Below are positions 1 through 7,559 of a stretch of 36,276 nt of DNA, piece by piece. The notes under the pieces were generated by a model. The model was not told the DNA's origin. It was given only the letters and a program-made list of their open reading frames with translations, and did no database searches. Each line of letters starts with the position of its first letter. Position 1 is the first letter of the stretch. Both the position numbers and the translations under genes were made by a program. The DNA is from Bacillota bacterium (GTDB lineage Bacteria > Bacillota > UBA4882 > UBA8346), in contig JAEZCE010000060.1 of the NCBI GenBank assembly GCA_023429995.1, positions 1-36,276 on the forward strand. The letters run 5' to 3'.

Positions 1-128
1 CTGGAGGGAGAAAGATAGTATGAGGGTTGGCTTCTTTGAAGGAGAAAATTTCCTAAACCATTGTCACATTATTATCTAGAGTTATCGGGACAAAATCGAA
101 GAATCCTGAATTTAAGATAAAAATACAC

Positions 129-160
129 AACGCTGCGGTTGGAGACCGGGGCGTTTTTTT
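129..160 (+). terminator. Rho-independent terminator of a gene left of the window
   Basis: A two-part stem (AACGC pairs with GCGTT, and inside it CGGT pairs with ACCG around a TGGAG loop, with one TG/GG internal mismatch) is followed directly by seven T. It probably ends a transcript entering from beyond the left edge. I see no convincing reading frame in bases 1-128. Confidence 0.55.
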
Positions 161-635
161 GATGCTTTGACCTCAATCCGCGGTTGCAACCCGCGGTCGG
201 CAAAAATCGAGAGCCTATTTCATAATAGTTGGCGTTTTAATTTGATGACAAAGGTGAAATTTTCCTGACGGCGGCAGATTATATCGATCAAGGCATAGAG
301 CTTTTCGGGGAATGAAGCAATTGGAGAGGGCGTTTGAGGATGTGGGGAAGGAAAGCGGGAATAACTCATTCAGATTGATGTCGGACGGAGGATGGAATCA
401 GAGATAGTAAATCGAACCCGTGAAATACATTACCAATAGGCTTTCCTGGAAAGACCGGATTGGCAATCAATCAACATCGCAATCTGAGGGAGACCAGAGA
501 TGGTATAATTGAGGAGCACGCCATAAAATTAAGAAATCTTTTAGAGGAAAATGAAAAATAATATAGAAAATTTTTTCGCCATAGATTTTTTATTATTTGT
601 TTTTATTTAAACTATCATATGGAGGAGAAAATTCG
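161..635. other. Gene-poor stretch with decayed coding fragments
   Basis: No intact gene is visible. A near-perfect palindrome (CCGCGG arms at 178-183 and 191-196) lies at its left. Three short open stretches look like coding remnants rather than random sequence: 241-315 (ends in ...DQGIELFGE and stop), a possible 31-codon ORF starting at the ATG that overlaps that stop (about 312-407), and a startless frame ending at about 560 with ...KLRNLLEENEK and stop. I do not recognise the families. The last ~80 bases are AT-rich and probably hold the promoter of the next gene. Confidence 0.3.
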
Positions 636-2342
636 GTGAAAAAAATTTATTTTGGATGGTTTTTCATTTTCATAGGGCTGACCATGTTTTCATGTAATGA
701 TGCGATGGGAGCCGATTATTGCGTATTTGATAAGGAAAACAGTCAACTCCTTATGGCGCAAAATGGAGTTCAATTCACTGAAAAAATTGACATTGGAATA
801 AAGCCTGACCAGGTTATTGCAACCAATAGCCCAGACCAATACATCGCTTTATATACACCGAAGGCTCCTAAAAAAGGTTTTGAAAATGAAGCCTCAAAAG
901 GAGCATGTTTTGTTTATAACCGGGCTCAAAAAACAGTAGAGGTTATTGAATTAGGATATGGGCCTTTTAATTGGGTTTATACAAAGGATAGGATGCATTT
1001 TTATATTTCCTATCGTTCTTCACAGGATCTGAACTCATTTGAATTACTTCATTATGATACGGCCGGGAAACAAGTTGAAAAAGTTTCCGATATCTCCAAG
1101 CCGGTTGGTTCTCTATGTTTGTCGGAGGATGAAACCGTTCTTTATGGATTGATTTCGGGTGAGGCTAAAAAACATATTCCAGGAAAAGTCATGATTTTTA
1201 CAGCTTCACCTTTCAAAAACATAGGCGCTATTGAAACCGCAATTAATCCGAAAGCATTATTTGTTTTAGATGCCCAAAAGTTGGTTTTAATTGATGCCGA
1301 CGAAAAAAACAAAAAACAGCCGGGATTTATAAAAATAATCAATGCTTCCAATGGCTCGACCATCCAGGAATACCCGATCCCCGCCCCTTATAAAATAACC
1401 AGCTTTTGGTATAAGGAAGATCGGACATTGATTGCGATCGCAGACACTCCGAAGCAACAAAGCATGGTTTTTAAAATGACCCCCGGGGCAACCCAAACAT
1501 TTACCACGAAAACCGATTGGCTAAATTGCCTGTACCATAAAGATAAAGGGCAACTGTTTTTAGTGGCTAAAAAGACGCTGCGAACAGTTGATTTCGATCA
1601 AAACACCGAAACAAGTTGTGAAACCGGACTGAACGTTTATCAAGATCCATTCAGCGATGCTAAATTTAATTATAGTATGAAATATTTTCCCGATGCCGGT
1701 TTAGCGCTTCTTTATTGCCCAAATGGCGGCAATGCTAAATTAATTGATCTCAAACAGAATATTATGATTCAAAATTGCGGCTATGGGCGCTCTGGCGCTA
1801 AATTTAAAAATACGATGGTGAACATATTTGCGAATGCGCTTGCAATGTCTGTGCTTTACAGCCCATATACCTATTACCCTGGATCACTGGTGAACTTTTT
1901 TGAGGGTGGTACTACCATAGCGGTGGATGCTGAACGGATGAAATATTTCTTCTTAAGTTCCAGCACGAGCGATGTCACCGTATTTGGCAGTAGGTTGGAC
2001 AATCCTCAGTATATTGTGGCACCTAAAGAAAAACCCATGGTGATGCTGGAAATCGAAAAGCCGAATCTGCAGATATTATTGGTCACGAATAAGACAATCT
2101 ATCGGATCGATTCGTCGGATTTATCCCTAACAGCCCTGTATGAGTTTCACGATTCCATTCGTAGTTGCTTTTTTTATCGGGATCAAGAACAGATCATGGC
2201 GGTAACTGACCGTGAGCTGGCGGTGATTAATCCAGTCTCATTGAAAGTTGAAAATGGCATCATGCTTTATGGAAATCCCGGAGAAAGCCGCATTCATCTT
2301 CAGGAAGGGGAACAACGGTATTATTTTGTCCCGGCCCTTTAG
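636..2342 (+). CDS. Exported beta-propeller-like protein of unknown function
   Basis: The protein is 568 aa when started at the GTG at 636, which sits 8 nt behind a strong GGAGGAG site; a longer frame opening at 597 would swallow that site and has no RBS. The N-terminus (VKKIYFGWFFIFIGLTMFSC) is a signal peptide; cleavage either before the Cys (poor lipobox) or after NDAMGA is possible. The remainder has no catalytic motif I recognise. It shows repeated short blocks with the cadence of WD40/YVTN-type propeller blades (for example 'IATNSPDQYIALYTP' and 'LCLSEDETVLYGLIS'), suggesting one or two beta-propellers in the envelope. It stands alone: the neighbours are decayed DNA on the left and gene remnants on the right. 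No function is claimed. Confidence 0.75.
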   Translation: MKKIYFGWFFIFIGLTMFSCNDAMGADYCVFDKENSQLLMAQNGVQFTEKIDIGIKPDQVIATNSPDQYIALYTPKAPKKGFENEASKGACFVYNRAQKTVEVIELGYGPFNWVYTKDRMHFYISYRSSQDLNSFELLHYDTAGKQVEKVSDISKPVGSLCLSEDETVLYGLISGEAKKHIPGKVMIFTASPFKNIGAIETAINPKALFVLDAQKLVLIDADEKNKKQPGFIKIINASNGSTIQEYPIPAPYKITSFWYKEDRTLIAIADTPKQQSMVFKMTPGATQTFTTKTDWLNCLYHKDKGQLFLVAKKTLRTVDFDQNTETSCETGLNVYQDPFSDAKFNYSMKYFPDAGLALLYCPNGGNAKLIDLKQNIMIQNCGYGRSGAKFKNTMVNIFANALAMSVLYSPYTYYPGSLVNFFEGGTTIAVDAERMKYFFLSSSTSDVTVFGSRLDNPQYIVAPKEKPMVMLEIEKPNLQILLVTNKTIYRIDSSDLSLTALYEFHDSIRSCFFYRDQEQIMAVTDRELAVINPVSLKVENGIMLYGNPGESRIHLQEGEQRYYFVPAL

Positions 2343-2564
2343 AGAAGGGCTGGATATGAAAGGGAATGCTTTTTTGCGGCGGTTTTTTTGATTACTTGCC
2401 GAGGCATGAGGCGCTTTTGATGGCAACCATCTTTCAAATTCGTTTTTAGGGTCGAATCAATCAGGCCGTGAACAGGGAAAATCCTTTCAGTCTGTCAATC
2501 AAGGAATATTTTGTGTATAATATCAATAAAAAGGTCTAGGAATAATGAATGAAAGGACCCTCTC
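2343..2564. other. Intergenic, no gene seen
   Basis: I see no ORF with a start site and no strong terminator; T-rich runs after GC-rich words near 2370-2390 could be a weak terminator of the preceding gene. The right end carries an AAAGGA motif (2551-2556) in front of the remnant that follows. Confidence 0.3.
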
Positions 2565-2779
2565 ATGGATATTAAGCAAAGGCCCAACCATCAACTATAT
2601 ATTCAAATCCTACGCCGGAGACATCCGAACAAAGGCTTCTGAAAGCATTCGAACTTTCCAATTTGTCCCTGGTCCTATTCAGGACCGGATTTCAAAAGCG
2701 GTTTCCTGATTTGACCGATAGTGAGCTTAAGGATTTATTTTTGGAGCGTTTGGATAAATGTCACAACCGGAATTATTAA
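2565..2779 (+). pseudogene. Frameshifted partner protein of a nucleotidyltransferase
   Basis: The ATG at 2565 behind AAAGGA opens MDIKQRPNHQLYIQILRR, after which the frame is lost. The continuation lies in another frame from about 2616 (TPETSEQRLLKAFELSN...) and ends ...ERLDKCHNRNY at 2779. The motif 'EQRLLKAFELS' with a 'CHNRNY' C-terminus is typical of the short uncharacterised protein encoded just upstream of MNT/AbiEii-like nucleotidyltransferases in many bacteria. The frameshift near 2613-2620 makes it non-functional unless it is a sequencing error. It overlaps the next remnant by 22 nt, as in the intact pairs. Confidence 0.55.
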
Positions 2780-2847
2780 AAAAAGTGATCGGCGTTTTGA
2801 ATGCAGCCGGGATTGACTATATGATGACCGGTTCCGTGGTATCATAG
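2758..2847 (+). pseudogene. Truncated nucleotidyltransferase (N-terminal 29 aa)
   Basis: The 29-codon frame reads MSQPELLKKVIGVLNAAGID then YMMTGSVVS and stop. This matches the first strand-helix unit of AbiEii/DUF6036-type nucleotidyltransferases, whose sequence normally continues with S-x-x-x-G and a D-x-D metal site (family knowledge). Here it stops exactly at that point and the following DNA belongs to the end of the next gene on the other strand, so the catalytic part is gone. Probably a decayed toxin-antitoxin-like or defence-type pair. Confidence 0.55.
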
Positions 2848-2865
2848 GACGGTACCCATAACTCC

Positions 2866-3939
2866 TCACGCCAGCAAATCAATCCGTGCAAAGATATAAT
2901 TAAGATCATCCTCTTTGAAGACCACCCGGAAAAAGTCGCTGTTTTCCAGCTGTACTGGAGTATACCCATTATAGTCGAAGTACTTCTGGCTTTTGCGGCG
3001 GTCGAACCAATGGATCAATGAAATTTTGCCGCCGGCGATTTCGATGGCGGTGATCCCCGTTTTGCCGATAGCGCATCCGGAATTGAAGATGCAGGGAACC
3101 ATCAGGTCGGAATTGTATAAGCTGCTGCGGGAACCATTGCGCTTATGCTTTTTTTGGGATAAATATTGCAGCTCGGCATTGAATTTTTTAATCTTGGCGG
3201 CGATTTTTTCCCGGGCGGCCTCATCTTTCTCCCCATGGGAGTAATCCCGGCAGTATTGTTCGATCTTGAATTTCAGGTATTCGATTTTCGACAAGGATTC
3301 GAACAACGGCCGGTGGGTGTGGCCAATCAAGGATACCACTTTGTGTTTGCGGGCGAAATCATAGACCCGCTTTTCGGTATTAAACTTAACATTGCTATGG
3401 TGGGAAACCGAGTAATTTTTGATCCCGAGGGGGCTGATGAGATACCGCAAGGCAATGGTGCAAAAGAAATGAAAACGTTCCATAAGCAACGAAGCCTGGT
3501 GCCCATGGAAAATTACAATCTGGTGCCGGCCATAGCTGAGCTTTAGCGAATGATAAAGCGGTTTTTTGAGGTTGTATTTTTTGGAGAAAAGCTCCGCGTC
3601 ATGGTTGCCCACCAGTTTGTAAAAGGCCCCTTTTTTCTCAAATTCATTGAACAGATGATAAAGATCCCGCCATTTTCGGGTGATGGAGCGGAGCGAAAAT
3701 TTTTGCAACTCTTCAATATCGCCGTTCAAAATCAATTGATAATGATTTTTAAGGTAATACTGTTCCAAGAGATACTTGAAAAAATCAGAGTTCGGCAAAA
3801 AATCATCGTGAGGCCCGCCATTGCCCATGTGTAAGTCGCTGAAGACCACGATTTTGTCCTGGTCGGTAATGGTGAGACGGGGGGCCTCAACCAACAGCCC
3901 GGATAAAGTCTGATTTAACTTTGTTTCTTTTCTTTTCAT
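2866..3939 (-). CDS. Calcineurin-like metallophosphoesterase
   Basis: The 357-aa cytoplasmic protein has all the metal-binding blocks of the calcineurin-like superfamily in order: D35-L-H37, G73-D74, G111-N-H-D114, H145-G-H147 and G206-H-T-H209. It has no signal peptide or clear membrane segment, although residues 155-172 (FHFFCTIALRYLISPLG) are hydrophobic and could sit on the membrane, as in UDP-diacylglucosamine hydrolase (LpxH) relatives and the PlcP phospholipases. It is the last gene of a tight minus-strand run, 16 nt after the GNAT gene, with AAAGGGG upstream of its ATG. With two acyltransferases and a PAP2 phosphatase next door, a lipid phosphodiester or pyrophosphate substrate is a reasonable guess, but the motifs alone do not fix the substrate. 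Confidence 0.85.
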   Translation of the reverse strand: MKRKETKLNQTLSGLLVEAPRLTITDQDKIVVFSDLHMGNGGPHDDFLPNSDFFKYLLEQYYLKNHYQLILNGDIEELQKFSLRSITRKWRDLYHLFNEFEKKGAFYKLVGNHDAELFSKKYNLKKPLYHSLKLSYGRHQIVIFHGHQASLLMERFHFFCTIALRYLISPLGIKNYSVSHHSNVKFNTEKRVYDFARKHKVVSLIGHTHRPLFESLSKIEYLKFKIEQYCRDYSHGEKDEAAREKIAAKIKKFNAELQYLSQKKHKRNGSRSSLYNSDLMVPCIFNSGCAIGKTGITAIEIAGGKISLIHWFDRRKSQKYFDYNGYTPVQLENSDFFRVVFKEDDLNYIFARIDLLA

Positions 3940-3955
3940 GGTGCAATAGCCCCTT

Positions 3956-4642
3956 TTACAATGGAGTCACCGAGGATTTGCGGGCGCCGGCGCCAAAGCG
4001 TTTTGCCAATTGCTCATCGAGAAGCTCCCGGATTCCTTCGGTCATTTCCAGGTAGATTTTGTTTTTGCGGATTTTTAATTTTTCATAAGCCTTGACGATA
4101 TCAAGGGTCAGGATAATCCGGGTGCTGCTGCAGTTTAATTCGCCGTGAAGGTGGCTGCCGATGCGTTCAAATCCCAGAACCCGGGTATGGAAATGGAGCG
4201 GGGAATGGGGATCGCTTTCGAAAACATCGGTGATAAAATGGGTATAACCCCGTTCCACCACTTCCTTAATGGCGGCCCGCATTAAACGGAGGACGACCCG
4301 GATATTTTTGCGATGGTGAGGAACGATCATAAAGCGGCCGATGTCCACCATTTTACAATCCTGCGCCATTTTTTCCAAATCAACTCCTTGGTTTAAAGTC
4401 ACCCCAAGTTCCGGAGGAAAATCCAGCGAAGGATCATAGGTTAGCCGGATAACCCCGGCCGGTTCACCGTTGACGGTTGCCAGGAACCAGGAATACTTGG
4501 AAGAGGAACCGATATCGGTTGGGATTTCGTCCTCCGGCAAGCGGATCCAATTTTTTTCCTGAAGATAAACCGCTGAGATAACCTGGATAGCAAGTTCCCG
4601 GGTTTTTAGGTCCATGACTTTAAACGTTTTGGTGATCGACAT
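3956..4642 (-). CDS. GNAT-fold acyltransferase, FeeM / N-acyl amino acid synthase-like
   Basis: The 228-aa protein starts at the ATG at 4642, 8 nt behind AAAGGGG; a longer TTG frame would include the RBS. The pattern 'WFLATVNGEPAGVIRL' (residues 52-67), 'MVDIGRFMIVPHHRK' (98-112), an amphipathic helix, then 'GYTHFITDVFE' and 'LGFERIGS' (to ~163) is the GNAT core. The Glu/Asp-rich lead-in and the size resemble autoinducer-synthase-like N-acyl amino acid synthases (FeeM), which use long-chain acyl-ACP, more than small acetyltransferases. OlsB, the first enzyme of ornithine lipid synthesis, has a similar fold. It lies between PlsC-like and phosphoesterase genes. The acyl acceptor is unknown; a plain GNAT acetyltransferase is the alternative. 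Confidence 0.7.
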   Translation of the reverse strand: MSITKTFKVMDLKTRELAIQVISAVYLQEKNWIRLPEDEIPTDIGSSSKYSWFLATVNGEPAGVIRLTYDPSLDFPPELGVTLNQGVDLEKMAQDCKMVDIGRFMIVPHHRKNIRVVLRLMRAAIKEVVERGYTHFITDVFESDPHSPLHFHTRVLGFERIGSHLHGELNCSSTRIILTLDIVKAYEKLKIRKNKIYLEMTEGIRELLDEQLAKRFGAGARKSSVTPL

Positions 4643-4667
4643 CTTAATTACCCCTTTCAATAATAAA

Positions 4668-5537
4668 TTAATAAACGCTCTCGGACTTTATAAGGTCCGG
4701 GCTAAAAATAAACCGTTTCATGGCGGCCGGTGGAGTGGGCGCGTGAAACGGGTATTGCTTACCGGATAAACGGGAAACCTCCCTCATGATGCCGTAAGTT
4801 ATTTTTTCGCTTAAATAGTCGCCGATTTTCCGCTTTATGACCGGATGAATCAAGCGGGAATTATTGATTTGCAAATATATGGAGCGTTCTTCGGAAAAAT
4901 TCATTTCCGCTCCGAAGCGGATAATTAAGGGCCCGAACTTCGGTATCTTATTCTTTTGGATACGGCATGGGAAATCGATTCCCACCGGTATAACCGATGC
5001 TTGGGACCTTAGGGCGATATATCCTATTCCTTTTTTACCTCGTAGCAAGGTTTGGGGATTGCGATTGCGGGTGCCTTCGGGAAAAATACCGATGCTCCCG
5101 CCTTGATTTAAGCGCTGGATACATTGTTGATAAACATTGGATGAATGAGCGGTCCCTCTTTGGTGGCCGGAACGGAAATGATTTAAAAATGAGAAATTGG
5201 ATTTTTTATTAAAAACATAAATGGGATCAATCTGTTTAAAAATCCAGGACAACAGGGGGAAATGCCCAAACATCCAATCAATCACGAAACTGATCTTGCC
5301 CCCGTTCCGTAAAGCAATCAGGTAAGCGGGAACCAAGATTGTTTCATAGGAGCAGTTGTGATTGAGCGCAAAAATGATTGGATTTTTGGAAATTAATTCC
5401 CGATCCAGGCCTTCGATTTGAATCAGCTTGCCGGAGCAAAATAGTAAAGATTTGAGAAACCAGCGTTGCCCCACTGTTAAGGAAGGCATGGGCTCGGATG
5501 TAATTTTCATTTGACTTGCGCGAACCGGTTGAAACAT
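4668..5537 (-). CDS. PlsC-family lysophospholipid/glycerol-3-phosphate-type acyltransferase
   Basis: The 289-aa protein has the PlsC (LPLAT) blocks: N59-H60-N-C-S-Y-E65 (block I), a central basic/aromatic region, and 'GIFPEGTRNRN' (block III, residues 150-160). Block I is normally H-x4-D; here the last residue is Glu. The family transfers acyl chains from acyl-ACP or acyl-CoA to a lipid hydroxyl at the inner membrane. Pairing with the GNAT acyltransferase 25 nt downstream resembles the OlsA (PlsC-type O-acyltransferase) plus OlsB (GNAT-type N-acyltransferase) partnership for ornithine lipids, but ordinary phosphatidic acid synthesis is not excluded. The ATG follows GAGG at a short distance; the 57-aa zinc ribbon ends 19 nt upstream. 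Confidence 0.8.
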   Translation of the reverse strand: MFQPVRASQMKITSEPMPSLTVGQRWFLKSLLFCSGKLIQIEGLDRELISKNPIIFALNHNCSYETILVPAYLIALRNGGKISFVIDWMFGHFPLLSWIFKQIDPIYVFNKKSNFSFLNHFRSGHQRGTAHSSNVYQQCIQRLNQGGSIGIFPEGTRNRNPQTLLRGKKGIGYIALRSQASVIPVGIDFPCRIQKNKIPKFGPLIIRFGAEMNFSEERSIYLQINNSRLIHPVIKRKIGDYLSEKITYGIMREVSRLSGKQYPFHAPTPPAAMKRFIFSPDLIKSESVY

Positions 5538-5556
5538 TTTTTAACCTCATCTGAAG

Positions 5557-5730
5557 TTATAGTTTATACCATGAACCGGGAGAGAGAATATTTTTTAATT
5601 CCGGTAATTTCAATCCATACACAGGCAAGTTAGGATAAACATGATAGCAAGACGGGCAATACCAGCTGCTTTCCGCTTGTAACAACACAGTTTGTCGGCA
5701 AAGGGGACATGTGCATTGGGAGACGATCAT
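5557..5730 (-). CDS. Small zinc-ribbon protein (57 aa), Trm112-like
   Basis: The ATG at 5730 lies just behind GGAGGTG. The product begins MIVSQCTCPLCRQTVLLQAE and continues with SSWYCPSCYHVYPNLPVYGL, ending at a TAA at 5557. The Cys pairs (C6/C8/C11 and C25/C28) make a zinc ribbon, and the 'C-P-S-C-x-x-x-Y-P' segment resembles Trm112/UPF0434-type small proteins, which bind zinc and often act as partners of other enzymes. It lies 53 nt after the PAP2 stop and 19 nt before the PlsC start, so it is translated as part of the same cluster. Its role there is unknown. Confidence 0.7.
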   Translation of the reverse strand: MIVSQCTCPLCRQTVLLQAESSWYCPSCYHVYPNLPVYGLKLPELKNILSPGSWYKL

Positions 5731-5783
5731 TGGTGTACACCTCCAAAAAGTATGGATTTTCCCAAATGGTCTTGAAGAAAGAA

Positions 5784-6302
5784 CTAGAATAAAGTGAATA
5801 AAAATATCGCCGATAAACTAAATCCAATGACACTACCCGCTATGACATCGGTTGGATAATGGACTCCGACATAAATCCGGGAAAATCCGATACATGTCGC
5901 CAGACCAAACCATAGCGCGCTGCTCATTGCGAAAGTTGCACTCAAGACCAGGGCTGTTGCAAATGAGCTGGCGCTATGACCTGATGGGAAGGAATAGTCT
6001 TTTTCCGGTTTAAAAGGCGTGACGCCGGTTAATGCATTATAAGGACGATCCCGGGCGACAACCGTTTTGATAATTTGAACGGCCATGGTGGTCAGTATTT
6101 GCACTACGGCTAAGCGGATGCCCAATTGCCTGGTGGCCGGAATCCCTAATAAAATCAGGGGCAGGAAAGATTGAAAATACAAGCCGCCCAAATGAGTAAT
6201 ACCGGCAATGAGTTTGTTTAATTTGGCTGACTGAGACTGATTGACAGTGAGAAATACATTGCGATCAAATTCATTGATATTTTGCAATAAAGTATTTTTC
6301 AT
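5784..6302 (-). CDS. PAP2-family membrane phosphatase
   Basis: The 172-aa integral membrane protein has the three PAP2 signatures: K79-x6-R86-P87, P106-S-G-H109 and S141-R142-x5-H148-x3-D152, with hydrophobic helices between them. Members remove phosphate from phosphatidic acid, lysophospholipids or undecaprenyl pyrophosphate on the outer face of the inner membrane. At this length it is a minimal catalytic domain. It heads the minus-strand cluster: only 53 nt separate it from the zinc ribbon gene and no terminator is seen between them. Upstream on the same strand is an 11-bp-spaced triplet of TTTAA(G/T/A), a possible PhoP site. UppP/BacA-like undecaprenyl recycling is the main alternative to a phosphatidate phosphatase role. 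Confidence 0.88.
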   Translation of the reverse strand: MKNTLLQNINEFDRNVFLTVNQSQSAKLNKLIAGITHLGGLYFQSFLPLILLGIPATRQLGIRLAVVQILTTMAVQIIKTVVARDRPYNALTGVTPFKPEKDYSFPSGHSASSFATALVLSATFAMSSALWFGLATCIGFSRIYVGVHYPTDVIAGSVIGFSLSAIFLFTLF

Positions 6303-6374
6303 TTTTTTAGAGCCCTTTCACTATCTTTCTGTTTTTATAGTAATGCAGCAAGTTTATTGCATAATCAATAGAAC

Positions 6375-6402
6375 TTTAAATGTTGATTAAAGACGACTTA
6401 AA
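6375..6402 (-). promoter_or_regulatory. Possible PhoP box upstream of the PAP2-led cluster
   Basis: Read on the minus strand, TTTAAG (6402-6397), TTTAAT (6391-6386) and TTTAAA (6380-6375) follow each other at exactly 11 nt, the spacing of Firmicute PhoP direct repeats. The core differs slightly from the CTTAAT seen at pstC and the porin. No strong -10 lies at the distance seen there (TTATGC at 6364-6359), so this is a weaker candidate. Confidence 0.4.
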
Positions 6403-6406
6403 TGTA

Positions 6407-6440
6407 ATAAAAAAGACTGCCTCATCGGAGACAGTCTTTT
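6407..6440. terminator. Rho-independent terminator, mainly for pstS
   Basis: AAAAGACTGCCTC (6411-6423) pairs with GAGACAGTCTTTT (6428-6440) around an ATCG loop, with one mismatch. On the minus strand the stem ends in a run of T, placing it about 20 nt after the pstS stop; it can work in both directions. Confidence 0.85.
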
Positions 6441-6459
6441 GTTATGATGGTTATCAAAA

Positions 6460-7266
6460 TTATTTCCCTTGGTTGACGCTGATGAATTCTTTGGAAACAA
6501 TTTTTTGGCCTTCCGGGCCTAAGATCCAGCTCATGAAGTCTTTGGCTGCGCCGGATGGGGCGGATTTGGTAAGAAGTAAGAAAGGCCGTTGGATAAGATA
6601 TTTCTTGGCGAGGATATTGGCGTCACTGCAAACCACGCCGTTCACGGTAAGCGCTTTGACTGCTTTGGGATCCAAGGAACCGAGGGAGATGTAACCGATA
6701 GCTTCTTTGGTAACGGCGACGGTTTGTTGAACGGCGCCGGTGGAAGACTGAACAATGCAATTGTTGGTATTTTTCATTTTACCCAGCACCAGTTCTTCGA
6801 AAGCGCCGCGGGTACCGGAGCCGGCTTCGCGATTGACAACCACAATTTTAGTATTTAAGCTTTTCCGGTCGATTTCTTTCCATGCTGAAACGGAACCGGT
6901 GTAAATTTTTTGAAGTTGTTCAATTGAGATGTTGTTGAGTTTGTTGGCTTTATTCACGATAATGGCTACGCCGTCTTTAGCGATTTCAGTCGCTGTTAAG
7001 CTGCTTTCCTCGGGATTGAGTTCCCGGGAACACATACCGATATCGGCGGTGCCGTCCATAGCGGCTTTGACTCCTGCGCCCGATCCGCCACCCTGAACAG
7101 CGATTTTAACATCCGGATTTTTTGCCATATAAGCTTTGGCTAATTCTTCAGCCAGGGGTTGAACCGAGGTGGAACCGGCCATGGTAATCGATCCGCCAGG
7201 TGCGGCCAAGCAGACGACTGAAAGAGCAAAAGTGAAGACGAGAATCAGTAAACTAATTTTTTTCAT
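6460..7266 (-). CDS. pstS: Phosphate ABC transporter substrate-binding protein PstS
   Basis: The 268-aa periplasmic phosphate-binding protein carries the family's hallmarks: 'ITMAGSTSVQPLAEELAKAY' after the signal peptide, 'VQGGGSGAGVKAAMDGTADIG', the 'NREAGSGTRGAFEELVL' phosphate loop, and 'AIGYISLGSLD'. The signal peptide (MKKISLLILVFTFALSVVCLA) lacks a proper lipobox (the residue before Cys is Val), so I expect signal peptidase I cleavage and a soluble periplasmic protein, unusual for monoderm Firmicutes but natural in a cell with an outer membrane. It is transcribed away from the rest of the pst operon, which lies past the divergent porin and the chemoreceptor. AAAGGAGG precedes the ATG by 10 nt and PhoP-type repeats lie upstream. 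Confidence 0.95.
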   Translation of the reverse strand: MKKISLLILVFTFALSVVCLAAPGGSITMAGSTSVQPLAEELAKAYMAKNPDVKIAVQGGGSGAGVKAAMDGTADIGMCSRELNPEESSLTATEIAKDGVAIIVNKANKLNNISIEQLQKIYTGSVSAWKEIDRKSLNTKIVVVNREAGSGTRGAFEELVLGKMKNTNNCIVQSSTGAVQQTVAVTKEAIGYISLGSLDPKAVKALTVNGVVCSDANILAKKYLIQRPFLLLTKSAPSGAAKDFMSWILGPEGQKIVSKEFISVNQGK

Positions 7267-7298
7267 GAATGAATAACCTCCTTTAATTTGTTACCTCT

Positions 7299-7354
7299 AA
7301 ACTAACTTTTCTATGTTAAGGATTTCTGCAAAAAATAATTAACTCTAGATTAAG
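7299..7354 (-). promoter_or_regulatory. PhoP-box promoter of pstS
   Basis: On the minus strand CTTAAT (7354-7349), GTTAAT (7343-7338) and CTTAAC (7320-7315) lie at offsets 0, 11 and 34, followed 10 nt later by a -10-like TAGTTT (7304-7299). This is within one base of the layout found at the porin and pstC promoters. Additional ATTAAT words at 7359-7364 and 7372-7377 lie further upstream. Confidence 0.6.
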
Positions 7355-7453
7355 AATTATTAATTTTGCAGATTAATGCCTCTCGTAAATTTGGCTTTAT
7401 AAATATGTATTGATTGATCCGGTATCCCCTATTTTAAGAAATGTTGTCCAATG

Positions 7454-7508
7454 CTTAATTCATGCTTAATGGGTCTACTGTCCAATCTTAATGATTCAAA
7501 ATTAAAAT
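7454..7508 (+). promoter_or_regulatory. PhoP-box promoter of the porin gene
   Basis: CTTAAT occurs at 7454-7459, 7465-7470 and 7487-7492 (offsets 0, 11, 33), and a -10-like TAAAAT at 7503-7508 follows after 10 nt. No -35 hexamer is evident, as expected for an activator-dependent promoter. The spacing is identical to the pstC promoter. Confidence 0.7.
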
Positions 7509-7559
7509 TTCAAAAGAAGGCGGGGATATGTTACTGCCCATATTTTAATTGAGGAGGAT

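Noticed and set aside
3166..3834. Two plus-strand frames antisense to the metallophosphoesterase
   Set aside because: They are shadows of a gene with all catalytic motifs on the other strand and have no domains of their own.
7200..7266. PstS as a lipoprotein
   Set aside because: The Cys in the signal region is preceded by Val-Val rather than a small residue at -1, so the lipobox is not satisfied.
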